From contig UQAW01000019.1 of NCBI GenBank assembly GCA_900539175.1, positions 1-54,505 of the forward strand: 54,505 nt of DNA, given 5' to 3'. The notes beneath the pieces were generated by a model that was given only the letters and a program-made list of their open reading frames with translations, was not told the origin of the DNA and made no database searches. Each line of letters starts with the position of its first letter. Position 1 is the stretch's first letter. Both the position numbers and the translations under genes were made by a program. The DNA is from an uncultured Lachnospiraceae bacterium. Its GTDB lineage: Bacteria > Bacillota > Clostridia > Lachnospirales > Lachnospiraceae. Shown one piece after another: positions 25,283 to 33,926 of the stretch.

Positions 25283-25918
25283 ATGAAGAAAGCAATTTTA
25301 GCTACAAAAGTTGGAATGACTCAGATCTTCAACGAAGACGGAACAGTAATTCCGGTAACTGTATTGCAGGCTGGTCCTTGCGTAGTAACACAGGTTAAGA
25401 CACAGGAAAATGACGGATACAGTGCAGTACAGGTTGGCTTTGGCGACAAGAGAGAGAAACTTGTGAATAAGCCGATGAAAGGTCAGTTTGACAAAGCTGG
25501 TGTATCTTACAAGAGATTCTTAAAAGAGTTTAAGTTTGAAGATGCAGAGAGCTACGAATTAGGACAGGAAATCAAAGCCGATATCTTTGCAGCAGGTGAC
25601 AAGATTGATGCAACTGCTATTTCCAAAGGTAAAGGATTTCAGGGTGCCATCAAGAGACATAACCAGTCCAGAGGACCTATGGCTCACGGCTCCAAATATC
25701 ACCGTCATGCAGGTTCCAATGGTGCATGTTCCGATCCGAGTAAGGTATTCAAAGGAAAGAAAATGCCGGGACATATGGGACACAAGAGAATCACGATCCA
25801 GAATCTGGAAGTTGTCCGTGTAGATGCTGAGAACAATCTGCTTCTGGTAAAAGGCTCTGTACCAGGACCTAAGAAATCATTAGTAACGATTAAAGAAACT
25901 GTGAAAACTATAAAATAA
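25283..25918 (+). CDS. rplC: 50S ribosomal protein L3
   Basis: Early-assembly protein of the large subunit, 211 residues. It carries the L3 strings KKAILATKVGMTQIFNEDG at the N-terminus, and GKGFQGAIKRHNQSRGPMAHG and MPGHMGHKRITIQNLEVV in the extension that enters the peptidyl-transferase region. AGGAGG lies nine bases before the ATG. A structured spacer separates it from rpsJ. Confidence 0.98.
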   Translation: MKKAILATKVGMTQIFNEDGTVIPVTVLQAGPCVVTQVKTQENDGYSAVQVGFGDKREKLVNKPMKGQFDKAGVSYKRFLKEFKFEDAESYELGQEIKADIFAAGDKIDATAISKGKGFQGAIKRHNQSRGPMAHGSKYHRHAGSNGACSDPSKVFKGKKMPGHMGHKRITIQNLEVVRVDAENNLLLVKGSVPGPKKSLVTIKETVKTIK

Positions 25919-25946
25919 GCTTTTATAGGAAAGGAGGAACACACAG

Positions 25947-26567
25947 ATGTCAAACGTATCTGTTTATAATATGGAAGGCAAAGAAGTTGGCACAATGGAA
26001 CTGGATGACGCTGTATTTGGTGTTGAAATCAAAGAACATCTGGTACATCGTGCAGTAGTGCTTCAACTTGCAAATAATCGTCAGGGAACACAGAAAGCTA
26101 AGACACGTTCCGAAGTGAGCGGCGGCGGAAGAAAGCCTTGGAGACAGAAAGGAACTGGTCATGCAAGACAGGGTTCAACAAGAGCTCCACAGTGGACAGG
26201 CGGCGGCGTTGTATTCGCTCCGGTTCCAAGAGACTACTCCTTCAAGATGAATAAGAAAGAGAAGAGAGCAGCTCTGAAGTCCGTACTGACAAGCAAAGTT
26301 CAGGATAACAAATTCATCGTACTGGATGAACTGAAACTGAACGAAGTTAAGACAAAAGAGATGAAAAAAGTATTAGACAACTTGAAAGTTGAAAAAGCAA
26401 TCGTGGTTGTTGGAAATGATACAGACAATGTCGTATTATCAGCAAGAAATATTCCTGGTGTTATTACAACAACTGTGAATACACTGAACGTATATGATCT
26501 GCTGAAATACAACACCGTAATCGCAACAAAGACAGGTGTTGCATCCATCGAGGAGGTGTACGCATAA
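25947..26567 (+). CDS. rplD: 50S ribosomal protein L4
   Basis: A 206-residue L4 with the exit-tunnel loop motif SGGGRKPWRQKGTGHARQGSTRAPQWTGGG. In Escherichia coli L4 also represses the S10 operon by binding its leader; the same is possible here but unproven. AAAGGAGG precedes the ATG. Its stop overlaps the rplW start by one base (TAATG), so the two are coupled. Confidence 0.98.
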   Translation: MSNVSVYNMEGKEVGTMELDDAVFGVEIKEHLVHRAVVLQLANNRQGTQKAKTRSEVSGGGRKPWRQKGTGHARQGSTRAPQWTGGGVVFAPVPRDYSFKMNKKEKRAALKSVLTSKVQDNKFIVLDELKLNEVKTKEMKKVLDNLKVEKAIVVVGNDTDNVVLSARNIPGVITTTVNTLNVYDLLKYNTVIATKTGVASIEEVYA

Positions 26568-26866
26568 TGGCAAGTATTCAGTACTATGATGTAATCTTAA
26601 AACCGATCGTAACTGAGAAAAGTATGAACGCTATGGGCGAGAAAAAATACACATTCTTAGTACATCCGGAAGCAAATAAAACTCAGATTAAAGAAGCTGT
26701 TGAAAAAATGTTCGAAGGAACAAAAGTAAAAAGCGTAAATACCATGAACCTGGACGGCAAGAAAAAACGCCGCGGTATGGTAGTCGGCAGAACAGCTAAG
26801 ACAAAAAAAGCCATTGTTGCTCTGACAGAAGACAGCAAGGATATCGAGATTTTTGAGGGACTGTAA
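26567..26866 (+). CDS. rplW: 50S ribosomal protein L23
   Basis: A 99-residue L23, the docking site for SRP and trigger factor at the exit tunnel. DVILKPIVTEKSMNAMGEKK at the N-terminus and KRRGMVVGRTAKTKKAIVAL are typical. It starts inside the rplD stop. A 173-base spacer with hairpins follows. Confidence 0.97.
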   Translation: MASIQYYDVILKPIVTEKSMNAMGEKKYTFLVHPEANKTQIKEAVEKMFEGTKVKSVNTMNLDGKKKRRGMVVGRTAKTKKAIVALTEDSKDIEIFEGL

Positions 26867-26924
26867 GCCGAAAGCAACTTAATGAAATCAAGCCGAAGGC
26901 GCAGATTGAATTTAGTGCGAGGCT

Positions 26925-26970
26925 GTTCCCGAACCTTAATGAGCGCTTGCGCGAATTTAGTTGAGGGAAC
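26925..26970 (+). promoter_or_regulatory. hairpin spacer between rplW and rplB
   Basis: GTTCCC (26925-26930) pairs with GGGAAC (26965-26970), enclosing GCGCTTGCGC. Two related blocks with CTTAATGA and GAATTTAG occur in tandem (about 26878-26915 and 26936-26960). No promoter boxes or T run were seen, so it is a structured spacer of unknown function. Confidence 0.4.
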
Positions 26971-27039
26971 ATACCTGTCCGTGTCATTACCTAAGCACAT
27001 GTAAAGTGCGATAACAAACATTTGAAAGGAGAAACAGTA

Positions 27040-27885
27040 ATGGGAATCAAAAGCTTTAACCCATATACACCTTCCAGAAGACATATGACTTCCTCTGATT
27101 TCTCAGAAATCACAAAGTCCACACCGGAGAAATCTCTGGTAGTGTCTCTGAAGAAAAACTCTGGACGTAACAATCAGGGTAAAATTACAGTAAGACACCG
27201 CGGAGGCGGAAGCAGAAGAAAATACAGAATCATCGACTTCAAGAGAAGAAAAGATGATGTTCCGGCATATGTAAAATCTATCGAATATGATCCGAACAGA
27301 ACAGCAAATATTGCTCTGATCTGTTATGTAGACGGAGAAAAATCTTATATCCTTGCACCGGAAGGATTAAAAGTAGGCATGAAGATTATGAATGGTCCGA
27401 ACGCAGAAGTTCGTCCAGGAAACTGCCTGCCGCTGTCTCAGATTCCGGTTGGTACTATGGTACACAATATTGAGATGCACCTTGGAAAAGGTGGACAGTT
27501 GGTTCGTTCCGCTGGTAACGGCGCACAGCTTATGGCAAAAGAGGGCAAATATGCAACCTTGAGACTGCCGTCTGGTGAGATGAGAATGGTTCCGATCGAG
27601 TGCCGTGCAACGGTAGGAGTTGTTGGAAACGGAGAGCACAGCCTGATCAATATCGGTAAAGCAGGACGTAAACGTCATATGGGTATCCGCCCGACAGTAC
27701 GTGGTTCTGTTATGAACCCGAATGACCATCCGCATGGTGGTGGTGAAGGTAAGACAGGTATCGGTCGTCCAGGTCCATGTACACCTTGGGGCAAACCTGC
27801 TCTTGGCTTGAAGACAAGAAAGAAAAACAAGCAGTCCAATAAGCTCATCGTAAGAAGAAGAGATGGTAAAGCGTTAGCTAAATAA
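27040..27885 (+). CDS. rplB: 50S ribosomal protein L2
   Basis: A 281-residue L2, needed for subunit joining and near the peptidyl-transferase centre. GRNNQGKITVRHRGGGSRRKYR, and GGGEGKTGIGRPGPCTPWGKPALG with the nearby conserved His in DHPHGGG, are present. I use ATG 27040 (MGIKSFNPYTPSRR) behind GAAAGGAG rather than an upstream in-frame ATG at 27022. Confidence 0.98.
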   Translation: MGIKSFNPYTPSRRHMTSSDFSEITKSTPEKSLVVSLKKNSGRNNQGKITVRHRGGGSRRKYRIIDFKRRKDDVPAYVKSIEYDPNRTANIALICYVDGEKSYILAPEGLKVGMKIMNGPNAEVRPGNCLPLSQIPVGTMVHNIEMHLGKGGQLVRSAGNGAQLMAKEGKYATLRLPSGEMRMVPIECRATVGVVGNGEHSLINIGKAGRKRHMGIRPTVRGSVMNPNDHPHGGGEGKTGIGRPGPCTPWGKPALGLKTRKKNKQSNKLIVRRRDGKALAK

Positions 27886-27899
27886 AGGAGGTTACACGA

Positions 27900-28181
27900 A
27901 TGGCTCGTTCACTGAAAAAAGGACCATTTGCAGATGCTAGTTTACTGAAAAAAGTAGATGCTGCAAACGCATCCGGAGATAAAACAGTTATTAAGACATG
28001 GTCACGTCGTTCCACAATCTTCCCAACATTCGTAGGACACACAATTGCTGTTCACGATGGAAGAAAACACGTACCGGTATATGTTACAGAAGATATGGTT
28101 GGACATAAACTCGGAGAGTTCGTGGCAACCAGAACCTATAGAGGACACGGAAAAGACGAGAAGAGATCTGGTGTTCGCTAG
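27900..28181 (+). CDS. rpsS: 30S ribosomal protein S19
   Basis: A 93-residue S19 on the 30S head, with MARSLKKGPFADASLLKKV at the start and RRSTIFPTFVGHTIAVHDGR in the core. AAAGGAGG precedes its ATG and it lies 14 bases after rplB in the usual order. Length and motifs are normal. Confidence 0.98.
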   Translation: MARSLKKGPFADASLLKKVDAANASGDKTVIKTWSRRSTIFPTFVGHTIAVHDGRKHVPVYVTEDMVGHKLGEFVATRTYRGHGKDEKRSGVR

Positions 28182-28216
28182 TATAACAGTTTCGAATGAA
28201 AGGAGGCCTACTAATC

Positions 28217-28603
28217 ATGGCTAAAGGACATAGAAGTCAGATTAAGAGAGCAAGAAATGAAGTGAAAGATACAAGACCTTCAGCAAAACTGTCATACGCT
28301 AGAATGTCAGTTCAGAAGGCTTGCTATGTGTTAGACGCAATCCGTGGTAAAGATGTTGAGACTGCACTCGGCATCCTGGCCTATAACCCGAGATATGCTT
28401 CCAGCGTGATCAAGAAATTGTTGGAATCCGCTGTTGCAAATGCTGAGAACAACAACGGACTGAGCAGAGAGAACCTGTATGTAGCTGAGTGCTATGCAAA
28501 CAAGGCACCAACTATGAAGAGAATTAAGCCGAGAGCACAGGGTAGAGCATATCGTATCGAAAAGAGAAACAGTCATATCTCTATCGTGTTGGATGAAAGA
28601 TAA
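28217..28603 (+). CDS. rplV: 50S ribosomal protein L22
   Basis: A 128-residue L22 whose beta-hairpin lines the exit tunnel and is a macrolide-resistance site. KLSYARMSVQKACYVLDAIRGK and MKRIKPRAQGRAYRIEKRNSHI are typical. I chose ATG 28217 (MAKGHRSQIKRAR), after AAAGGAGG, over an in-frame ATG at 28196. Confidence 0.97.
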   Translation: MAKGHRSQIKRARNEVKDTRPSAKLSYARMSVQKACYVLDAIRGKDVETALGILAYNPRYASSVIKKLLESAVANAENNNGLSRENLYVAECYANKAPTMKRIKPRAQGRAYRIEKRNSHISIVLDER

Positions 28604-28614
28604 GGAGGGCAATC

Positions 28615-29271
28615 ATGGGACAGAAAGTTAACCCACATGGCATCAGAGTCGGAATCATCAAAGACTGGGATTCCAAATGGTATGCAGAAGGCGACTTCGC
28701 TGATTATTTAGTTGAAGATTACAACATCAGAACATTTCTGAAAAAGAAATTATACAGCGCAGGTGTTTCCAAGATTGAAATCGAAAGAGCATCTGACAGA
28801 GTGAAGGTTATCATTTACACAGCAAAACCTGGTATCGTAATCGGTAAGGGCGGCGCTGAAATTGAGAAAGTAAAAGCTGAACTGAAAAATTATACAGATA
28901 AGAAACTGATTGTGGATATCAAAGAAGTGAAGAGACCTGATCGTGATGCTCAGTTAGTAGCTGAGAACATCGCACTTCAGCTTGAAAATCGTATCTCTTT
29001 CCGTCGTGCTATGAAATCTACGATGCAGAGAACAATGAGAGCAGGAGCAAAGGGAATCAAAACATCAGTATCCGGTCGTCTTGGTGGAGCAGATATGGCT
29101 CGTACAGAGTTCTACAGCGAAGGTACTATTCCGCTGCAGACACTGCGTGCAGATATCGATTATGGTTTCGCTGAAGCAGACACAACATACGGCAAAGTTG
29201 GCGTAAAAGCTTGGGTCTACAATGGCGAAGTACTTCCAACCAAAGGAGCTAAGGAAGGGAGCGATAAATAA
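28615..29271 (+). CDS. rpsC: 30S ribosomal protein S3
   Basis: A 218-residue S3 at the mRNA entry site. MGQKVNPHGIRVGIIKDWDSK opens the protein, the KH domain carries GIVIGKGGAEIEKVK, and the C-terminal domain has GAKGIKTSVSGRLGGADMARTE. AAGGAGG lies six bases before the ATG. Normal for the family. Confidence 0.98.
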   Translation: MGQKVNPHGIRVGIIKDWDSKWYAEGDFADYLVEDYNIRTFLKKKLYSAGVSKIEIERASDRVKVIIYTAKPGIVIGKGGAEIEKVKAELKNYTDKKLIVDIKEVKRPDRDAQLVAENIALQLENRISFRRAMKSTMQRTMRAGAKGIKTSVSGRLGGADMARTEFYSEGTIPLQTLRADIDYGFAEADTTYGKVGVKAWVYNGEVLPTKGAKEGSDK

Positions 29272-29273
29272 TT

Positions 29274-29711
29274 ATGTTAATGCCAAAGAGAGTAAAACGT
29301 CGTAAACAATTCCGTGGATCCATGAAAGGAAAAGCCTTAAGAGGCAACAAGATCAGTAATGGAGAATTTGGTTTGGTAGCAACCGAACCTTGCTGGATCA
29401 GATCCAATCAGATCGAGGCAGCCCGTATTGCCATGACCCGTTATATCAAACGTGGCGGTAAAGTTTGGATTAAGATCTTTCCAGATAAACCAGTAACAGC
29501 AAAACCAGCAGAAACTCGTATGGGTTCCGGTAAGGGAGCTCTTGAATACTGGGTAGCAGTTGTAAAACCAGGCCGTGTAATGTTCGAAATCGCAGGTGTA
29601 CCGGAAGAGACAGCTCGTGAAGCATTACGTCTTGCTATGCATAAGTTACCATGTAAATGTAAAATCGTTTCTCGTGCAGACTTAGAAGGCGGTGATAACA
29701 GTGAAAATTAA
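29274..29711 (+). CDS. rplP: 50S ribosomal protein L16
   Basis: A 145-residue L16, which helps place A-site tRNA. It opens MLMPKRVKRRKQFRGSMKG, as expected for L16, and has RMGSGKGALEYWVAVVKPGR. It begins two bases after rpsC, with AAGGAAGGGAG some distance upstream. Its last 11 bases overlap rpmC. Confidence 0.98.
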   Translation: MLMPKRVKRRKQFRGSMKGKALRGNKISNGEFGLVATEPCWIRSNQIEAARIAMTRYIKRGGKVWIKIFPDKPVTAKPAETRMGSGKGALEYWVAVVKPGRVMFEIAGVPEETAREALRLAMHKLPCKCKIVSRADLEGGDNSEN

Positions 29712-29910
29712 TAAGTATGTAGAAGATTTAAAGACAAAATCAGCTGCAGAATTAAGTGATGAATTAGTAGCTGCTAAGAAGGAACTCTTTAACCTGAGAT
29801 TCCAGAATGCAACCAATCAATTGGACAATACGAGCAGAATCAAAGAGGTTCGCAAGAATATTGCCAGAATTCAGACTGTGATTGCTGAGAAAGCAAAAGC
29901 AGCGCAGTAG
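29701..29910 (+). CDS. rpmC: 50S ribosomal protein L29
   Basis: A 69-residue helical protein at the tunnel exit. VEDLKTKSAAELSDELVAAKKELFNLRFQ and RIKEVRKNIARIQTVI identify L29. I choose GTG 29701 (MKINKYVEDL, with AAGGCGGTG upstream) over GTG 29692. It overlaps the end of rplP by 11 bases, implying coupled translation. Confidence 0.95.
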   Translation: MKINKYVEDLKTKSAAELSDELVAAKKELFNLRFQNATNQLDNTSRIKEVRKNIARIQTVIAEKAKAAQ

Positions 29911-29986
29911 GCATTCGGACTTAAGGAGTTCTTGAATAAGGTTTAAGAAGAGCTTCTTTATGAAAGCGAAAGGAGAACAGGAAATC

Positions 29987-30244
29987 GTGGAAGAAAGAAA
30001 TCTTAGAAAAACACGTGTCGGTAAAGTTGTCAGCGATAAGATGGATAAGACAATCGTTGTAGCGATCGAAGACCACGTAAAACATCCGCTTTACAAGAAG
30101 ATTGTAAAGAAGACATATAAATTAAAAGCACACGACGAAAACAACGAGTGCAAGATTGGCGATACCGTTAAGGTTATGGAAACCAGACCGCTGTCCAAGG
30201 ATAAGAGATGGAGACTGGTTCAGATTGTAGAGAAAGCTAAATAA
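29987..30244 (+). CDS. rpsQ: 30S ribosomal protein S17
   Basis: An 85-residue S17 with RKTRVGKVVSDKMDKTIVVAI and GDTVKVMETRPLSKDKRWRLV. GTG 29987 gives the family length and lies 11 bases after AGGAG; the in-frame ATG at 29960 would add nine atypical residues that include the ribosome site itself. Confidence 0.95.
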   Translation: MEERNLRKTRVGKVVSDKMDKTIVVAIEDHVKHPLYKKIVKKTYKLKAHDENNECKIGDTVKVMETRPLSKDKRWRLVQIVEKAK

Positions 30245-30257
30245 GGAGGATACTAGC

Positions 30258-30626
30258 ATGATTCAGCAGGAAAGCAGATTGAAAGTCGCTGATAATACTG
30301 GTGCAAAGGAAATCCTCTGCATTCGCGTTATGGGCGGCTCTACCAGAAGATATGCGAACATCGGTGATGTAATCGTTGCTACGGTCAAAGATGCAACACC
30401 AGGTGGTGTTGTAAAAAAGGGTGACGTTGTAAAGGCAGTTGTTGTCCGCAGCGTAAAAGGTGCACATCGTAAAGATGGTTCTTATATCAAATTTGATGAG
30501 AATGCAGCCGTTATCATCAAAGATGACAAGACTCCAAGAGGAACTCGTATTTTTGGGCCAGTAGCCAGAGAGCTTCGTGAGAAACAGTTTATGAAGATTG
30601 TTTCTTTAGCTCCGGAAGTATTATAG
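30258..30626 (+). CDS. rplN: 50S ribosomal protein L14
   Basis: A 122-residue L14 at the subunit interface, with MIQQESRLKVADNTGAKEILC at the N-terminus and GTRIFGPVARELREKQFMKIVSLAPEVL at the end. AAGGAGG precedes the ATG. First gene of the conventional spc block, here continuous with the S10 block. Confidence 0.98.
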   Translation: MIQQESRLKVADNTGAKEILCIRVMGGSTRRYANIGDVIVATVKDATPGGVVKKGDVVKAVVVRSVKGAHRKDGSYIKFDENAAVIIKDDKTPRGTRIFGPVARELREKQFMKIVSLAPEVL

Positions 30627-30636
30627 GAGGTCAACC

Positions 30637-30939
30637 ATGGCAGTTAAGATTAAAAAAGGTGATACTGTAAAAGTAATCGCCGGAAAAGATAAAGATAAAG
30701 AAGGAAAAGTCCTTTCCGTAAAAGACGGAAGAGTAATCGTTGAAGGCGTTAACATGATTACAAAGCATACAAAACCTTCTATGGCCAATCAGCAGGGCGG
30801 TATCATTACCAAGGAAGCTCCTATTGATATTTCTAATGTAATGTACCTGCACAAAGGTCAGGTTACCAGAATCGGTTATAAGATGGATGGTGACAAAAAA
30901 GTTCGTGTAGCCAAGAAAACCGGCGACGTTATCGATTAA
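30637..30939 (+). CDS. rplX: 50S ribosomal protein L24
   Basis: A 100-residue L24, one of the assembly initiators, with an N-terminal KOW domain (KIKKGDTVKVIAGKDKDKEGKV) and the NMITKHTKPSMANQQGGIITKEAPI region. It starts 10 bases after rplN behind AGGAGG. Normal length. Confidence 0.97.
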   Translation: MAVKIKKGDTVKVIAGKDKDKEGKVLSVKDGRVIVEGVNMITKHTKPSMANQQGGIITKEAPIDISNVMYLHKGQVTRIGYKMDGDKKVRVAKKTGDVID

Positions 30940-30960
30940 GAAAGAGAGGAGGCATAAACA

Positions 30961-31500
30961 GTGAGTAGATTACAGGATACCTACAAGAACGAAATCGTCG
31001 ATGCGATGATGAAGAAGTTTGAATATAAGAACATTATGGAAGTGCCGAAACTCGCAAAGATTGTAATCAATATGGGCGTTGGTGAGGCAAAAGAAAATGC
31101 AAAAGTATTAGACGCAGCAGTAAGTGATCTGGAGACGATCACAGGTCAGAAGGCCGTTCTTACCAGAGCAAAAAATTCTGTTGCTAACTTTAAAATCAGA
31201 GAGGGTATGCCGATTGGCTGTAAAGTTACCTTGAGAGGCGAAAGAATGTACGAGTTCGCAGATCGTCTGATCAACTTGGCACTGCCACGTGTACGTGACT
31301 TCCGTGGTGTTAACCCGAATGCATTCGACGGAAGAGGAAACTACGCTCTTGGAATCAAAGAGCAGTTGATTTTCCCGGAAATCGAGTACGACAAAGTTGA
31401 TAAAGTCCGCGGTATGGATATCATCTTCGTTACAACCGCTAAGACTGATGAAGAAGCTCGTGAATTATTGACACAGTTCAATATGCCGTTCGCTAAATAA
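30961..31500 (+). CDS. rplE: 50S ribosomal protein L5
   Basis: A 179-residue L5, which binds 5S rRNA and contacts P-site tRNA. Strings KIVINMGVGEAKENAK, GQKAVLTRAKNSVANFKIREG and LPRVRDFRGVNPNAFDGRGNYALG are canonical. It starts with GTG, 9 bases after AGAGGAGG. Confidence 0.98.
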   Translation: MSRLQDTYKNEIVDAMMKKFEYKNIMEVPKLAKIVINMGVGEAKENAKVLDAAVSDLETITGQKAVLTRAKNSVANFKIREGMPIGCKVTLRGERMYEFADRLINLALPRVRDFRGVNPNAFDGRGNYALGIKEQLIFPEIEYDKVDKVRGMDIIFVTTAKTDEEARELLTQFNMPFAK

Positions 31501-31514
31501 GGAGGAAGTTATTC

Positions 31515-31700
31515 ATGGCTAAGACAGCAATGAAAATCAAACAGCAGCGTAAGCAGAAATTCTCCACAAGAGAATACAATCGCTGCAGAATCTGTGGACG
31601 TCCACATGCATACCTGAGAAAATACGGAATTTGCAGAATCTGCTTCCGTGAGTTAGCATACAAAGGCCAGATTCCGGGTGTTAAAAAGGCAAGCTGGTAA
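31515..31700 (+). CDS. rpsZ: 30S ribosomal protein S14, zinc-binding type Z
   Basis: A 61-residue S14 of the short zinc-containing type. Two CxxC pairs (CRICGR and CRICFR) form the zinc ribbon. Type Z and the longer zinc-free type replace one another according to zinc supply in many Firmicutes; this copy sits in the constitutive operon. AAGGAGG precedes the ATG. Confidence 0.97.
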   Translation: MAKTAMKIKQQRKQKFSTREYNRCRICGRPHAYLRKYGICRICFRELAYKGQIPGVKKASW

Positions 31701-31726
31701 GAATAGGAAAGGAGGACATATCCATC

Positions 31727-32128
31727 ATGACAATGAGTGATCCAATCGCAGATATGCTTACAAGAATCCGTAATGCAAATACTGCTAAACATGATACTGT
31801 AGATGTTCCGGCATCTAAGATGAAAATTGCTATTGCTGACATTCTTGTAAAAGAAGGTTATATTGCAAAATATGATCTGATTGACGAGGGCAGCTTTAAG
31901 ACCATCCATATTACACTGAAATATGGTGCAGATAAGAACGAAAAGATTATTACAGGATTAAAGAGAATCTCCAAACCAGGTCTTCGTATCTACGTAGGCA
32001 AAGAGGAACTTCCAAAAGTTCTCGGTGGTTTAGGAATCGCAATCCTTTCCACAAACCAGGGTGTTATCACAGATAAAGAAGCACGTAAGCTTCAGGTCGG
32101 CGGAGAAGTTCTGGCATTTGTTTGGTAA
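31727..32128 (+). CDS. rpsH: 30S ribosomal protein S8
   Basis: A 133-residue S8, a central-domain assembly protein, with MTMSDPIADMLTRIRNANTAKH and the C-terminal RKLQVGGEVLAFVW. In Escherichia coli S8 represses the spc operon; no copied target was recognised here. AAAGGAGG precedes the ATG. A hairpin-containing 73-base spacer follows. Confidence 0.98.
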   Translation: MTMSDPIADMLTRIRNANTAKHDTVDVPASKMKIAIADILVKEGYIAKYDLIDEGSFKTIHITLKYGADKNEKIITGLKRISKPGLRIYVGKEELPKVLGGLGIAILSTNQGVITDKEARKLQVGGEVLAFVW

Positions 32129-32147
32129 TTAGCAGCAACTGAAAACA

Positions 32148-32170
32148 GAAGGGAACGCAAGCGTCCCTTC
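32148..32170 (+). promoter_or_regulatory. short hairpin between rpsH and rplF
   Basis: GAAGGGA pairs with TCCCTTC with an inner CGC/GCG. No T run follows, so it is more likely an RNA processing or stability element than a terminator. Confidence 0.4.
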
Positions 32171-32201
32171 CGAAAATTTAAGTTATAGGAGGAAATTTGG
32201 T

Positions 32202-32741
32202 ATGTCACGTATAGGAAGACTGCCAGTTGTTGTTCCGGCAGGTGTAACTGTTGAGATCAAAGAGAACAACGACGTTACTGTAAAGGGACCGAAAGGAACA
32301 CTTCAGAAAGTACTTCCGGCAGAGATGGAAATCAAACTGGAAGACAATCATGTAATCGTTACCAGACCAAACGATTTAAAGAAAATGAAATCTTTACACG
32401 GTTTGACAAGAACTTTGATCCACAACATGGTTGTTGGTGTAAGCGAAGGCTATCAGAAGGTTCTGGAAGTAAACGGTGTAGGTTATAAAGCTGCAAAACA
32501 GGGCAAGAAATTAGTATTATCATTAGGTTACTCTCATCCGGTAGAGATGGAGGATCCGGAAGGATTGGAATCCACCGTAGACGGAAACAAGATTACCGTA
32601 AAAGGTATTGACAAAGAAAAAGTTGGCCAGTACGCTGCTGAAATCAGAGATAAGAGAAGACCTGAGCCTTATAAAGGTAAAGGTATTAAGTATGCTGACG
32701 AAGTTATCAGACGTAAAGTTGGTAAGACTGGTAAGAAATAA
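32202..32741 (+). CDS. rplF: 50S ribosomal protein L6
   Basis: A 179-residue L6 built of two similar domains: MSRIGRLPVVVPAGVTVEIKEN and HGLTRTLIHNMVVGVSEGYQK in the first, and RDKRRPEPYKGKGIKYADEVIRRK in the second. It lies near the factor-binding site. AGGAGG lies nine bases before the ATG. Normal length. Confidence 0.98.
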   Translation: MSRIGRLPVVVPAGVTVEIKENNDVTVKGPKGTLQKVLPAEMEIKLEDNHVIVTRPNDLKKMKSLHGLTRTLIHNMVVGVSEGYQKVLEVNGVGYKAAKQGKKLVLSLGYSHPVEMEDPEGLESTVDGNKITVKGIDKEKVGQYAAEIRDKRRPEPYKGKGIKYADEVIRRKVGKTGKK

Positions 32742-32758
32742 ATAAGGAGAGTGTGAAA

Positions 32759-33127
32759 ATGATTAGTAAAGTATCAAGAGCGCAAGTTCGCCAGAAAAAG
32801 CATAGAAGAATGCGTAATCATATCGCGGGTACTGCCGAGAGACCACGTCTTTGTGTGTTCCGAAGCAATAATCATATGTATGCGCAGATTATCGATGATA
32901 CAGTTGGACGTACTTTAGTTTCAGCTTCTACTCTTCAGAAAGATGTAAAAGCAGAATTAGAGAAAACCAATGACGTTGCGGCAGCAGCATATTTAGGAAC
33001 TGTAATCGGTAAGAAAGCCGTTGAAGCAGGTATTACAGAAGTTGTCTTTGATAGAGGCGGTTTCATATATCAGGGTAAAATTCAGGCATTAGCAGACGCA
33101 GCCCGTGAGGCTGGTCTGGTATTCTAG
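32759..33127 (+). CDS. rplR: 50S ribosomal protein L18
   Basis: A 122-residue 5S rRNA-binding protein. RMRNHIAGTAERPRLCVFRSNNHMYAQIID and FDRGGFIYQGKIQALADAAREAGLVF are diagnostic. ATG 32759 follows AAGGAGA; an in-frame GTG at 32753 is less well spaced. Confidence 0.97.
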   Translation: MISKVSRAQVRQKKHRRMRNHIAGTAERPRLCVFRSNNHMYAQIIDDTVGRTLVSASTLQKDVKAELEKTNDVAAAAYLGTVIGKKAVEAGITEVVFDRGGFIYQGKIQALADAAREAGLVF

Positions 33128-33147
33128 GAAAGGAAGGAAAAGAACAC

Positions 33148-33657
33148 ATGAGACATACAATCATTGATGCCAGCCAGTTAGAGTTGGAAGAGAAAGTTGT
33201 TTCCATCAAGCGTGTTACCAAGGTTGTTAAAGGTGGTCGTAACTTCCGTTTCACTGCTTTAGTAGTTGTTGGAGATCACAACGGACATGTTGGTGCAGGA
33301 CTTGGAAAGGCAACAGAAATTCCGGAAGCGATCCGCAAAGGAAAAGAAGATGCCATGAAGAAACTGGTAACCGTAGCAAGAGACGAGTATAACAGTATTA
33401 CACATGATTTTGTAGGCAAGTTCGGAAGCTCTGAAGTGCTTCTGAAGAGAGCTCCGGAAGGTACCGGTGTTATCGCCGGAGGTCCGGCACGTGCCGTAAT
33501 CGAGTTAGCTGGAATCAAAAATATCCGTACTAAGTCTTTAGGCTCAAACAACAAGCAGAACGTAGTTCTTGCAACAATTGAAGGATTAAGTCAGTTAAAG
33601 ACTCCGGAAGAAGTAGCAAAACTTCGTGGCAAATCTGTTGATGAGATTCTGGCTTAA
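33148..33657 (+). CDS. rpsE: 30S ribosomal protein S5
   Basis: A 169-residue S5, important for decoding accuracy. The double-stranded RNA-binding domain (VVSIKRVTKVVKGGRNFRFTALVVVGD) and the core GLGKATEIPEAIRKGKEDA and VIAGGPARAVIELAGI are intact. AAAGGAAGG precedes the ATG. Usual position between L18 and L30. Confidence 0.98.
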   Translation: MRHTIIDASQLELEEKVVSIKRVTKVVKGGRNFRFTALVVVGDHNGHVGAGLGKATEIPEAIRKGKEDAMKKLVTVARDEYNSITHDFVGKFGSSEVLLKRAPEGTGVIAGGPARAVIELAGIKNIRTKSLGSNNKQNVVLATIEGLSQLKTPEEVAKLRGKSVDEILA

Positions 33658-33671
33658 GGGAGGATTGAAAA

Positions 33672-33854
33672 ATGGCAGATAAATTAAAAGTAACATTAGT
33701 AAAGTCTACAATCGGTGCTATACCGAAACATAGAAAAACAGTTGAAGCATTGGGCTTGAAGAAACTTAACAAAACAGTAGAACTTCCTGATAATGCAGCC
33801 GTTCGCGGTATGGTAAAACAGGTTTGTCACTTAGTTAAAGTTGAAGAAGCGTAA
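33672..33854 (+). CDS. rpmD: 50S ribosomal protein L30
   Basis: A 60-residue L30 with LKVTLVKSTIGAIPKHRKTVEALGLKKLNK and VRGMVKQVCHLVKVEE, both typical. GGGAGG precedes the ATG. It is followed by a 72-base spacer with a small GCCGGGAGCCGGGC-containing stretch before rplO. Confidence 0.96.
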   Translation: MADKLKVTLVKSTIGAIPKHRKTVEALGLKKLNKTVELPDNAAVRGMVKQVCHLVKVEEA

Positions 33855-33926
33855 ATAAAAGGAAAACTGTTCGGACGTTCCGGCATTTGCCGGGAGCCGG
33901 GCAGAATGATTAAAGGAGGTACCAGA

